This document shows, one piece after another, positions 1-5,498 of a stretch of 5,572 bases of DNA. Source of the stretch: JAYEIH01 sp034659995 (lineage in GTDB: Archaea > Methanobacteriota_B > Thermococci > Methanofastidiosales > B48-G16); NCBI GenBank assembly GCA_034659995.1, contig JAYEIH010000010.1, positions 1 through 5,572 on the forward strand, read 5' to 3'. The notes below the pieces were generated by a model. That model did not search any database, was not told where the DNA came from, and saw only the letters and a list, made by a program, of their open reading frames with translations. The translations under genes were made by a program, and so were the position numbers. Numbering within the stretch: the first letter of the stretch is position 1; the number at the start of each line of letters is the position of its first letter.

Positions 1-1551
1 CACGTACTCATCATTATTTATATTATCGATAGATTCCTGAACATTCTGCCAGACTGTCGGACTGGCAAGGTCATCATTTATTCTGACGGAGATTATCTCC
101 GTTCCCACCTCAAACTCTGTGGTAAGCGTTTTGTACGCCTGGGTAATCTCCATGTCCGAGGGAAACTCTCCGGTCGGATCGTAGGAGGCCTTTATATTGA
201 ATCCTATTACCAATCCCGGAAGGGCTACAGCGAGTACCAACAGGAGCAGCAGCCCTGAGGCAAGAGGACGTCGGATCAACCAGCTCAGCCTTTTTACAGC
301 ACCATTCTTTTTTATCTTACTTTCCGTACTTTTTTTGGGCGATTTTTTTACACCTTTCCTTATATCAAGGAGCTCTCGAAGTGCGGGCACATAGGTTATA
401 TTCAGAAAGAAGATTGAAAATATCGCAAATCCAGAGAGGAAGCCAAAATACCGCATACTCGGAATATCCGAGATTGCATTGGAGGAAAAGCCGACAAAGG
501 TAGTGACGGCTGCCAGGGCCAGTGCGATCCCCACCGTTGCCAGAAGATGATGTGTAGCCATTTTCGGATCATTATCAGCCTTTGCAAGTCTTTCCCTGTA
601 TCCCATTAGCACATGGAAGGAAAAGTCAATACCGAGGCCAAGGATGAGTATCGGTACCATCCCTGTCATCAAGTTGAGCGGCCAGCCCATAAGTCCCGAG
701 AACCCCGTGGTCCAGATAATTGCAATAAAAAGAGTGGAGAGTGAGATAGCAATATCGCTGATCCTTCTGAAGTTTACCGCCATGATAATAAGTATCAGGA
801 TAAGCGCAGCCAAAAAGGCGGGAACAAGTCTTTTCTCTACCTCTATAGAGTAGTGATCGAGAAGTTTGAATCCGTATATTGAAGCTTCATTCGGGCCTTC
901 AACGTCCTCTGAAAGATTCTCAATCCGAAGCTCGGTATCTTCAAGGTCCTTTCTTTCCAGCGAGGCATCCAAAGAGACGTAGATTACCATCTTGTCAGTT
1001 TCCGGTGTTGTTTTATTAAAATTCTTAGGAAGGAACATTAGTGCATACTCCTTCATGGATTCGGGGATGTTCTGGTCATTGAGAAATGTCTTGAGTGTTT
1101 CTTTGATCTCTTTTTCAGAAGAGAATGAATGCATTTCCTTTAAAAGGTCCTCCTGAGTTGGATTGGGGTTTCCCTGCCCCGAAAGCCTGTAATATGCCAA
1201 CATTGAGGGCAGAGAGTTTATCGCCTGGTCCTTGGGAGTGATAAGCGCCGAGTGAACCGAGTCGTCTTCCCAGAGTTTCTCGGTAATTGCCGCCGTCTGC
1301 CGGAAGGACTCAGGAGTCAGTACGCTGTCCCCTCTGAGTAGAATAATTGTTGCTTCCTCCTCTCCAAAATCTTTCTGGATATTATTCATTATTTCAATCT
1401 CAGGGTAGTCAGGAAACAAGCTTTCCAAACTCAGTTCCTCTTCTACAGTAGAAGAAAGTCCCATAAAAATAACTGTCAAAATCAAACTCAAACCTATGGC
1501 CCTTTTCGGATGGTCAGAAACCCATCTTGCGATTCTTTCTATTACATTCAT
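1..1551 (-). CDS. RND/MMPL-family exporter (HAE3-like), N-terminal 517 residues, C-terminus beyond window
   Basis: The frame is open from the ATG at 1551 to the left edge (517 codons). The layout is that of an RND permease: TM1 about residues 19-34, a large extracytoplasmic loop about 35-240, then TM2-TM6 clustered at about 243-390. A Lys-rich cytoplasmic linker follows (about 396-425), then TM7 (428-450) and the start of the second large loop. TM4 carries GLGIDFSFH (305-313), with the acidic residue typical of proton relay in MMPL/HAE3 proteins. It should be a proton-driven inner-membrane exporter or lipid/hydrophobe transporter; the substrate cannot be read from sequence. Full-length relatives have two such halves, so roughly half is missing. 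The start is supported by AGGTGA four bases upstream of ATG. It has its own promoter, downstream of the regulator operon on the same strand. Family assignment is firm; substrate unknown. Confidence 0.93.
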   Translation of the reverse strand, partial: MNVIERIARWVSDHPKRAIGLSLILTVIFMGLSSTVEEELSLESLFPDYPEIEIMNNIQKDFGEEEATIILLRGDSVLTPESFRQTAAITEKLWEDDSVHSALITPKDQAINSLPSMLAYYRLSGQGNPNPTQEDLLKEMHSFSSEKEIKETLKTFLNDQNIPESMKEYALMFLPKNFNKTTPETDKMVIYVSLDASLERKDLEDTELRIENLSEDVEGPNEASIYGFKLLDHYSIEVEKRLVPAFLAALILILIIMAVNFRRISDIAISLSTLFIAIIWTTGFSGLMGWPLNLMTGMVPILILGLGIDFSFHVLMGYRERLAKADNDPKMATHHLLATVGIALALAAVTTFVGFSSNAISDIPSMRYFGFLSGFAIFSIFFLNITYVPALRELLDIRKGVKKSPKKSTESKIKKNGAVKRLSWLIRRPLASGLLLLLVLAVALPGLVIGFNIKASYDPTGEFPSDMEITQAYKTLTTEFEVGTEIISVRINDDLASPTVWQNVQESIDNINNDEYV

Positions 1552-1562
1552 GATGTCACCTG

Positions 1563-1588
1563 TTACCGACCGACTGGTCGACTTGTAA
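1563..1588. promoter_or_regulatory. Two-tier dyad, likely TetR-type operator of the exporter gene
   Basis: TTAC at 1563-1566 pairs with GTAA at 1585-1588, and CGAC at 1571-1574 with GTCG at 1577-1580. Both pairs share one centre (1575.5), giving TTAC-N4-CGAC-N2-GTCG-N4-GTAA. The CGAC-NN-GTCG core resembles operators of TetR/AcrR repressors that control RND exporters. It lies between the TATA box and the ATG, over the expected transcription start, which is a repressor position. No TetR gene is in the window, so the partner is inferred. Confidence 0.55.
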
Positions 1589-1604
1589 ATTGTATCATAG
1601 AGGG

Positions 1605-1620
1605 TCTTTAAAAAAGTTGG
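1605..1620 (-). promoter_or_regulatory. BRE/TATA promoter of the exporter gene
   Basis: Read on the minus strand, AACTTTTTTAAA (1618-1607) differs by one base from the element in front of the genes at 2601 and 4020. A start about 26 bp downstream, near 1585, would leave a leader of about 34 nt containing the AGGTGA ribosome site at 1561-1556. Confidence 0.5.
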
Positions 1621-1679
1621 CTGCAATCTGACAGACGATAAATGAGAATAAACTGGTTATCATCCTTTTGGGAACAAAA

Positions 1680-1994
1680 TTACTCGGAGAGATCATCAAA
1701 GACCTGTTTCATCTTCCTCATGTATTCCTTGAATGCTTTTCTTCCTGCGGCGGTCAGAGAGAGCATGGTGTGGGGTTTTTTATCCAGAAATTCTTTTGTA
1801 ACCGCCACATACTCTGCATTTTCCAGTTTGTTGAGGTGCGAGGATAGATTCCCGGATGTCAGTCCCGTCTGTTGTTTGAGAAAGAGAAAATCCGCTCTTT
1901 CAACGACGTAGAGATGGGAGAGGATCATGAGTCGAGCGGGTTCGTGGATTATCTTGTCGATGTTTGCGAGTGGCTGGAGGTCTTCTTTAGTCAT
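1680..1994 (-). CDS. Winged-helix transcriptional regulator, HTH_34 type
   Basis: This 104-residue protein is essentially one winged-helix domain of the HTH_34 (MarR/ArsR-like) type. Helix 1 covers about residues 11-29 (IDKIIHEPARLMILSHLYVV). ADFLFLKQQTGLTSGNLSSH follows, with the recognition helix at about 47-58, then the wing (EYVAVTKEFLDKKPHTMLSL) and a C-terminal dimerisation helix (84-101). No cysteine pair or metal site is visible, so it is not an obvious metal sensor. A strong GGAGG lies just upstream of ATG 1994. The first 8 bp overlap the end of the membrane-protein gene, so the two are co-transcribed and probably translationally coupled. From pairing of this family with membrane proteins, I infer control of its own operon and possibly the neighbouring exporter. 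Ligand unknown. Confidence 0.88.
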   Translation of the reverse strand: MTKEDLQPLANIDKIIHEPARLMILSHLYVVERADFLFLKQQTGLTSGNLSSHLNKLENAEYVAVTKEFLDKKPHTMLSLTAAGRKAFKEYMRKMKQVFDDLSE

Positions 1995-2601
1995 TGGATG
2001 CCTCCTCCACTATCGGATTGGTTTCCAAGAAACGTCTGAACAACACAGCGCCGGCCAGTATCAGTACTACCCCCATGAAAGGGAGATACAAGAGAATACC
2101 CGTTTTGAGAGAAGCAAACTCGAGAACTGACAGAATGACACCACTCAGAACTGCCAGCACGGCAACTCCATAGTACCATCGATTTCCTGATCTTCGCCCT
2201 ATATCAAGGTACGCGCCCGTTAAAATCGCGCCAAAAAACACAGGAGACCATCCAAGCCAGAGATCGGGATTTGTCGGATCATCAGATGCGAAAAAAAATG
2301 CAGCGGCCATCACTGCAAAAACAGCAGTCATGTACAGAAGGATACCTACAATTTCCTTCAGAACGTCTTCACGCAGTTTTGCATAGCCCGTTCTGGGGTA
2401 TACGTATCGCTCCTTTAATTTTTTTCTGGCAATCGGAATAATAAAGAGAACTAGAAGAATCATGAATATGGAAAATCCCCGAACAATGAAATAGCCCGTT
2501 GCCGCTATGAATGCAATGCCCCAGAATATCTCCGCGAGGCCGTCTCGAACTGACTCACGATACACTTTCTGCTCAATTTTTTTGAGATCGATATTTTTCA
2601 T
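1987..2601 (-). CDS. Six-TM integral membrane protein, partner of HTH_34 regulator
   Basis: This 204-residue protein has about six hydrophobic spans (roughly 22-40, 42-58, 82-104, 116-134, 142-162, 168-188). A basic loop after TM2 contains KLKERYVYPRTGYAKLRE (61-78); I recall a similar Y-P-R-x-G-Y loop in uncharacterised membrane proteins encoded beside HTH_34 regulators. There are no catalytic motifs, ABC signatures or conserved membrane acidic residues that would suggest a transporter mechanism. The start is supported by AAGGTGA six bases before ATG 2601 and a TATA element 36-44 bp upstream. It is the first gene of a two-gene operon with the regulator. It may sense envelope state or hold the regulator at the membrane, but that is inference; the biochemical role is unknown. 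Confidence 0.85.
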   Translation of the reverse strand: MKNIDLKKIEQKVYRESVRDGLAEIFWGIAFIAATGYFIVRGFSIFMILLVLFIIPIARKKLKERYVYPRTGYAKLREDVLKEIVGILLYMTAVFAVMAAAFFFASDDPTNPDLWLGWSPVFFGAILTGAYLDIGRRSGNRWYYGVAVLAVLSGVILSVLEFASLKTGILLYLPFMGVVLILAGAVLFRRFLETNPIVEEASND

Positions 2602-2607
2602 CTTTAA

Positions 2608-2648
2608 TCACCTTACATTGCATAGAACCTTACCCTTTAAAAAGGTTT
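2608..2648 (-). promoter_or_regulatory. Promoter and ribosome site of membrane protein/regulator operon
   Basis: On the minus strand, AAACCTTTTTAAAGGGT (2648-2632) forms a BRE/TATA element. Transcription should start near 2614-2620, leaving a short leader with AAGGTGA at 2614-2608, six bases from ATG 2601. The TATA element lies within CCTTT-NN-AAAGG (2634-2645), so it is itself a near dyad. Confidence 0.5.
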
Positions 2649-2659
2649 GTATTGCAAAG
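2617..2659. repeat. Direct repeat ATTGCA(T/A)AG flanking the TATA box
   Basis: ATTGCATAG (2617-2625) and ATTGCAAAG (2651-2659) match at 8 of 9 bases and lie 34 bp apart, about three helical turns, on either side of the TATA element. The placement would suit a dimeric or cooperative regulator, with the HTH_34 protein of the same operon the obvious candidate. Two short copies can arise by chance in AT-rich DNA. Confidence 0.3.
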
Positions 2660-2695
2660 TAGTTTATAACTATCTATATAGTGCATACTTGAGAG

Positions 2696-3044
2696 TTAAA
2701 AAGGATAAAGTTGTATCTGGTAGTAAAATCCTGTTTGTTCCGTATGTCTTGCCTTTTTCCCCCACCCATTCACTGTTACTTCAAAGTCCACAGATTTTTC
2801 CTATCCAGGTTTTAGATTCTCTATTACAAACTGTTCTTTTTTCATTTTCAAGCGTTTCATCGGAAATATTTTTGAAGAAGAGGGTATACTCTATAACAAC
2901 ATTGCCCGTTTGGCTGTCCTGTGACGTTATACTTAGACCCGCATCCAGTTCAACTGCATCTCTGGGCATGGGAGGAAGTACTTCCGTACAGGCGGCGAAG
3001 AATACTACCATCAGTCCAAGCACAGCTATTTTCTTTGATATCAT
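2696..3044 (-). pseudogene. Small secreted lipoprotein gene, disrupted by frameshift and in-frame TAG
   Basis: The gene starts at ATG 3044 with a signal peptide (KK, then IAVLGLMVVFFAAC) ending in a lipobox-like FAAC, with Cys19 the likely lipidated residue. The open frame stops at 2781 after 87 residues, but the last part (from KRTVCNRESK) does not look like the rest. Skipping one A of the six-A run at 2842-2837 restores EKEQFVIENLKPG, then TAG (2803-2801), then EKSVDFEVTVNGWG and on to TYR-rich YYQIQLYPF and TAA (2698-2696). The rebuilt protein is about 115 residues, an all-beta domain with the L-K-P-G-(E)-x-K-S motif seen in FxLYD-like and other beta-sandwich lipoproteins. The total of 349 nt equals 116 codons plus one base, as one insertion predicts. 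The frameshift could be a sequencing error; the TAG would still need explaining. Function unknown; cell-surface binding is likely. Confidence 0.72.
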
Positions 3045-3064
3045 GGTGCGCGCTATGAGAGCTG

Positions 3065-3080
3065 CCTTATATAAATTTAT
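3065..3080 (-). promoter_or_regulatory. TATA promoter of the lipoprotein gene, probably leaderless
   Basis: On the minus strand, AAATTTATATAAGG (3078-3065) is a strong archaeal TATA box. Its centre is about 27 bp from ATG 3044, so transcription should begin at or next to the start codon. No Shine-Dalgarno sequence lies before this ATG, which fits a leaderless mRNA. Confidence 0.6.
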
Positions 3081-3201
3081 CTGTTTTTCACCAATTTAAA
3101 GCTCGTGAGTTTGTGTAATTCATGTCAATATAGCTAAATGGAAAAAAATGAGTTTCTCTGTTCCAAATGATGTATTTTATACCATTGAAAAGGAGAATAA
3201 C

Positions 3202-3267
3202 ATGCTTTTTGTCTCTAAATCGAATTTAAAGTTCTGGAGAAAATACCGTAAAGGACTGTTCAGGTAA
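3202..3267 (+). CDS. Possible 21-residue basic small protein (weak call)
   Basis: ATG 3202 is preceded by AGGAG with a six-base spacer, a near-perfect ribosome site and one of only a few on the plus strand here. The ORF encodes 21 residues, strongly basic with aromatics (ending KFWRKYRKGLFR), and stops at TAA 3265-3267. It overlaps the 3' end of the methyltransferase gene in antisense. A TATA-like TATTTTATA (3173-3181) lies too close to leave the ribosome site inside the mRNA; CAATATAGC near 3127 could serve instead. Nothing known matches it, and a chance ORF is quite possible. Confidence 0.18.
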   Translation: MLFVSKSNLKFWRKYRKGLFR

Positions 3268-3786
3268 AAAATCAAAGCTTTCCTTTACCGTATATCCTGC
3301 TTCTTCCATCTCCCTTACAATTGTTTCCCGTTCCACGTAGTGGCCGAAGATTCTGCGGAAGTTAAAGCCGCCTGGGGTATATTCGATGATGGCAATCTTT
3401 CCTTCAGGTTTCAGTATCTCTTTTAGGTTTTTGAAATACTCTCCCCTCTCTGGTAGATGATGGCATACATTGCGGATAAAGATCAGATCTACATCTGTAG
3501 GGAGAGATACTCTTTCTTCCGTAGTATGGATTATTTTTAGATTTCTTAGTTCTTTTTTTCTGGCGTTTTCCTCAATAAATTTCAAGAACTCCGCGTTTGT
3601 ATCAACGGCATAGACCTGTCCTTCTCTTCCCACTTTCTCTGCAAACCTTAGAGAGAAATATCCACCGCCTGAGCCAATATCTGCAACATTCTGTCCCTTT
3701 TGCAGTTTTAGTGCTTCTATGATCTTATCGGGCTTGTTCTTTGGATTGGACGCTTTTTTATTAAACATCTTTGTTTTTATGCTCAT
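3226..3786 (-). CDS. Class I SAM-dependent methyltransferase (UbiE/Methyltransf_11-like)
   Basis: This 186-residue Rossmann-fold methyltransferase shows motif I VADIGSGGGYFSLRFA (34-49) for SAM binding, and the acidic residue after strand 2 in QVYAVD (57-62). The post-I/IV region is DVDLIFIRNVCHHL (98-111), followed by KPEGKIAIIEY (126-136). The C-terminal FGHYVERETIVREMEEAGY and FDFLPEQSFTVF are typical of a small soluble group related to UbiE. The substrate is not evident; the short length leaves little room for a cap domain. The N-terminal 20 residues are Lys/Asn-rich and probably disordered. ATG 3786 is preceded by GAGGT and a run of seven A, with GAGGT overlapping the stop region of the AbrB-like gene. 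With a nine-base gap the two genes form an operon. Confidence 0.9.
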   Translation of the reverse strand: MSIKTKMFNKKASNPKNKPDKIIEALKLQKGQNVADIGSGGGYFSLRFAEKVGREGQVYAVDTNAEFLKFIEENARKKELRNLKIIHTTEERVSLPTDVDLIFIRNVCHHLPERGEYFKNLKEILKPEGKIAIIEYTPGGFNFRRIFGHYVERETIVREMEEAGYTVKESFDFLPEQSFTVFSPEL

Positions 3787-3795
3787 TTTTTTACC

Positions 3796-4020
3796 TCACT
3801 CTTTTATACGCTTCATACCTTCCAGGATATTCAGGGCAAAGTTCTTCATCAGACTCTCCTTCACGATGGCTATACCCTTCTTTTCATCGCCAAGGACGAG
3901 TACCTTATCGCCCGACTGTATCTCAAACATCTCTCGTGCTTCCTTTGGGATCACGATCTGTCCTCGTTCGCCTACTTTTACTGTTCCGAAAATGTATTTT
4001 CCTTTTTTTATCTCAGTCAT
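3796..4020 (-). CDS. AbrB/MazE/SpoVT-family DNA-binding regulator
   Basis: This 74-residue protein has the swapped-hairpin AbrB fold: GTVKVGERGQIVIPKEAREM (12-31), then FEIQSGDKVLVLGDEKKGIAIV (32-53), and a basic C-terminal helix to residue 74. These proteins bind DNA as dimers and act as transition-type regulators or antitoxins. No toxin gene is adjacent, so plain regulation is more likely. I chose ATG 4020 over the in-frame GTG 4029 because GTGAT (4029-4025), a good match to the archaeal GGTGAT site, lies four bases before ATG, while nothing suitable precedes the GTG. It leads the operon with the methyltransferase and is divergent from the pyrK-like gene; the 17-bp inverted repeat between them is a plausible target. 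Confidence 0.88.
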   Translation of the reverse strand: MTEIKKGKYIFGTVKVGERGQIVIPKEAREMFEIQSGDKVLVLGDEKKGIAIVKESLMKNFALNILEGMKRIKE

Positions 4021-4066
4021 ATCTATCACTTAAATCATATTTTTCATACTTATCATGTAATGTCCA

Positions 4067-4080
4067 TTTAAAAAGGTTGC
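4067..4080 (-). promoter_or_regulatory. BRE/TATA promoter of AbrB-like/methyltransferase operon
   Basis: On the minus strand, AACCTTTTTAAA (4078-4067) is identical to the element before the membrane protein operon. A start near 4045 would give a leader of about 25 nt to ATG 4020, including the GTGAT ribosome site. Confidence 0.5.
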
Positions 4081-4092
4081 AGTGGCGATCGG

Positions 4093-4109
4093 TGTGGACA
4101 AAGTCCACA
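4093..4109. promoter_or_regulatory. Perfect 17-bp inverted repeat between divergent promoters
   Basis: TGTGGAC-AAA-GTCCACA is a perfect dyad with 7-bp arms and a 3-bp centre. It is about 16 bp from each of the two divergent TATA elements (4067-4078 minus, 4126-4136 plus), so one bound protein could act on both promoters. The AbrB-like protein encoded next to it is the simplest candidate. A hairpin role is unlikely because it lies upstream of both predicted transcript starts. Confidence 0.5.
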
Positions 4110-4123
4110 TCTTTGTATGGTCC

Positions 4124-4137
4124 AAAAACTTATAAGT
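4124..4137 (+). promoter_or_regulatory. TATA promoter of the pyrK-like gene, probably leaderless
   Basis: CAAAAACTTATAAG has BRE-like purines before CTTATAAG. Its TATA centre near 4131 is about 27 bp from ATG 4158, so the transcript should start at or beside the start codon. No good Shine-Dalgarno precedes that ATG. Confidence 0.55.
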
Positions 4138-4157
4138 TCTGAGATAAGAGTATTACC

Positions 4158-4874
4158 ATGGAGATTGCAGAGATTACGGAGATCGTCGAGGAAGCTCGGG
4201 ATGTGAAAACGTTTTTTCTTGATAAAGAGTTTAATGCGAAGCCCGGACAGTTTGCCATGCTCTGGCTTCCCGGTGTGAATGAAAAACCCATGTCCTTTTC
4301 GTACAAAAATGGGTTCACGGTAAAAAAAGTGGGACCATTCACTGAAAAAATGTGTAGGCTTTCCGAAGGAGATAAAATAGGCATACGGGGCCCATATGGG
4401 AACTGTTTTTCTCTTAAAAAAGGTAGGACAGAGATAATAGGCGGAGGGACGGGACTGGCACCTCTGCGATTTCTGGCGGAACGTCTTAATGCCGATCTAA
4501 AAATACTGCTCGGATTCAGAACAAAATCAGAGATTTTTTTTGAGGAAGAGTTCTCCAAGCATGGCGAGGTGTTTGTATCGACGGATGACGGGAGCTACGG
4601 AAAGAAGGGAGTTATTACGGAGCATATTGATATGGATTTTGAGCATTATTATGTCTGCGGACCAGAGCCGATGATGAAACGATGCTCGGAGTTGTTGGAA
4701 GCAAAAAATGTGGAGTACTCACTGGAACGATACATGAAATGCGGTATCGGTCTCTGCGGAAGCTGTGAGGTGGGTGGGTACCTCGTCTGCAAGGATGGCC
4801 CGGTATTCAGCGCACTCCCGGACGGTATCGGCGAGTACAAACGGGATAAGACAGGGGGGCGAGTACCGTTGTGA
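4158..4874 (+). CDS. pyrK: PyrK-like FAD/[2Fe-2S] electron-transfer subunit (dihydroorotate dehydrogenase type)
   Basis: This 238-residue protein has the PyrK layout. An FNR-type FAD barrel holds KPMSFS (43-48), the position of the RPxS flavin motif. Next comes the NAD-binding domain with IIGGGTGLAPLRFL (93-106) and YYVCGPEPMM (164-173). A C-terminal [2Fe-2S] site has Cys195, Cys200, Cys203 and Cys211 (C-X4-C-X2-C-X7-C) followed by KDGPVF. In the known enzyme, PyrK passes electrons between NAD and the PyrD flavoprotein that oxidises dihydroorotate to orotate in pyrimidine synthesis. No pyrD is adjacent; it could be elsewhere, or this could be a paralogue serving another partner. The stop codon overlaps the GTG start of the next gene (GTGA), so the two are coupled. 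The start follows a TATA box at leaderless spacing. Length is close to that of other PyrK proteins. Confidence 0.85.
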   Translation: MEIAEITEIVEEARDVKTFFLDKEFNAKPGQFAMLWLPGVNEKPMSFSYKNGFTVKKVGPFTEKMCRLSEGDKIGIRGPYGNCFSLKKGRTEIIGGGTGLAPLRFLAERLNADLKILLGFRTKSEIFFEEEFSKHGEVFVSTDDGSYGKKGVITEHIDMDFEHYYVCGPEPMMKRCSELLEAKNVEYSLERYMKCGIGLCGSCEVGGYLVCKDGPVFSALPDGIGEYKRDKTGGRVPL

Positions 4875-5476
4875 CCGAAGAGCTGGTTCGTCTCTGGCTT
4901 TTCATTATCTCAGTTCTTTTTTTGCTTGCGGGCATACAAACGGTAAAATATCTCTTTTGGTGGTTTAGACTGAAACGAGAGAAAAAAGAGAGGGAGAAAA
5001 GGCTTCGCAGTGATAGAACATATCCCATCTTTCAGAGAAAACCAAATCTTGTTTTTGATATTCTTTATGATACATCCGCGGTACTGAGAATAAAGAACAG
5101 GGAATCATCGCCCATTCGGAATGTTCGCATGAATGTTACCTTTTTACAGGAGAGTATCTCGTTTGTGAGGGATGCACTCCCAGGTGTAACCGAAATTCCC
5201 CTGAATATAGAAATTCCTCCCGGGAGTTGCGAGTTGAATGCGAGTTTTACTTATCTCTATGGCTCCCAGAGGTACACGGATACGGTAACAAGAATGATGC
5301 CCTCAGAACCACCTGCGAAGCCTCATGAGAAGGATATCAAAGAGATAAAAAGTGAGTATCGCGCTCTGGTGAAGAAGTATCACCCGGATTTGGCGGAAAC
5401 AGAGGAGGAACGGCGGCAGTTTGAGTCCAAACTGGAGAAGATCAATAAGAAGTATGGGCGACTGCTAAAAAAGTAA
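4871..5476 (+). CDS. Membrane-anchored protein with beta-sandwich and C-terminal J-like (HPD) domain
   Basis: This 201-residue protein has one N-terminal TM segment (about 8-32), then a very basic stretch KREKKEREKR (35-44), placing the rest in the cytoplasm by the positive-inside rule. Residues about 58-142 look all-beta (alternating hydrophobics, IPPGSCELNASFTY), like CARDB/FxLYD sandwiches. The C-terminus (154-200) resembles helices II and III of a DnaJ domain: IKEIKSEYRALVKKYHPDL, with HPD at 171-173, then a charged helix ending INKKYGRLLKK. The usual helix I (YxxLGV) is missing; a Pro/Glu/Lys linker (144-153) stands there. J domains stimulate Hsp70 (DnaK) through HPD. The GTG start overlaps the pyrK-like stop in GTGA, with a G-run ribosome site about 11 bases upstream. 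It may aid Fe-S or complex assembly of the neighbour; this is inference. HPD in a lone coiled coil by chance is the alternative. Confidence 0.8.
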   Translation: MTEELVRLWLFIISVLFLLAGIQTVKYLFWWFRLKREKKEREKRLRSDRTYPIFQRKPNLVFDILYDTSAVLRIKNRESSPIRNVRMNVTFLQESISFVRDALPGVTEIPLNIEIPPGSCELNASFTYLYGSQRYTDTVTRMMPSEPPAKPHEKDIKEIKSEYRALVKKYHPDLAETEEERRQFESKLEKINKKYGRLLKK

Positions 5477-5498
5477 GGACTTGTTGAAATTCCGCCCA

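Noticed and set aside
2674..2687. ACTAT-CTAT-ATAGT inverted repeat between the lipoprotein and membrane protein genes
   Set aside because: Short AT-only arms with no T-run; not convincing as a terminator or operator.
2647..3099. 150-residue plus-strand ORF
   Set aside because: It is antisense to the lipoprotein gene, whose signal peptide, lipobox and TATA box are convincing. It has no good ribosome site, and its sequence looks like the shadow of an AT-rich gene.
3093..3234. AATTTAAAG(C/T)TC at 3093-3104 and 3223-3234, one at the methyltransferase stop
   Set aside because: A near-identical 12-mer could hint at a duplicated gene end, but flanking bases diverge quickly and the sequence is AT-rich, so chance is adequate.
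3796..4029. AbrB-like gene as the antitoxin of a toxin-antitoxin pair
   Set aside because: The downstream gene is a full SAM methyltransferase and the upstream divergent gene is PyrK-like; no PIN, MazF or RelE-like partner is present.
3719..4142. Two overlapping plus-strand ORFs over the AbrB-like gene
   Set aside because: Both are shadows of the AbrB-like and methyltransferase genes; neither has promoter or ribosome-site support.
4130..4558. 142-residue minus-strand ORF
   Set aside because: It is antisense to the pyrK-like gene, which has clear FAD, NAD and Fe-S motifs; the ORF is Ser/Pro/Phe-rich with no recognisable family.
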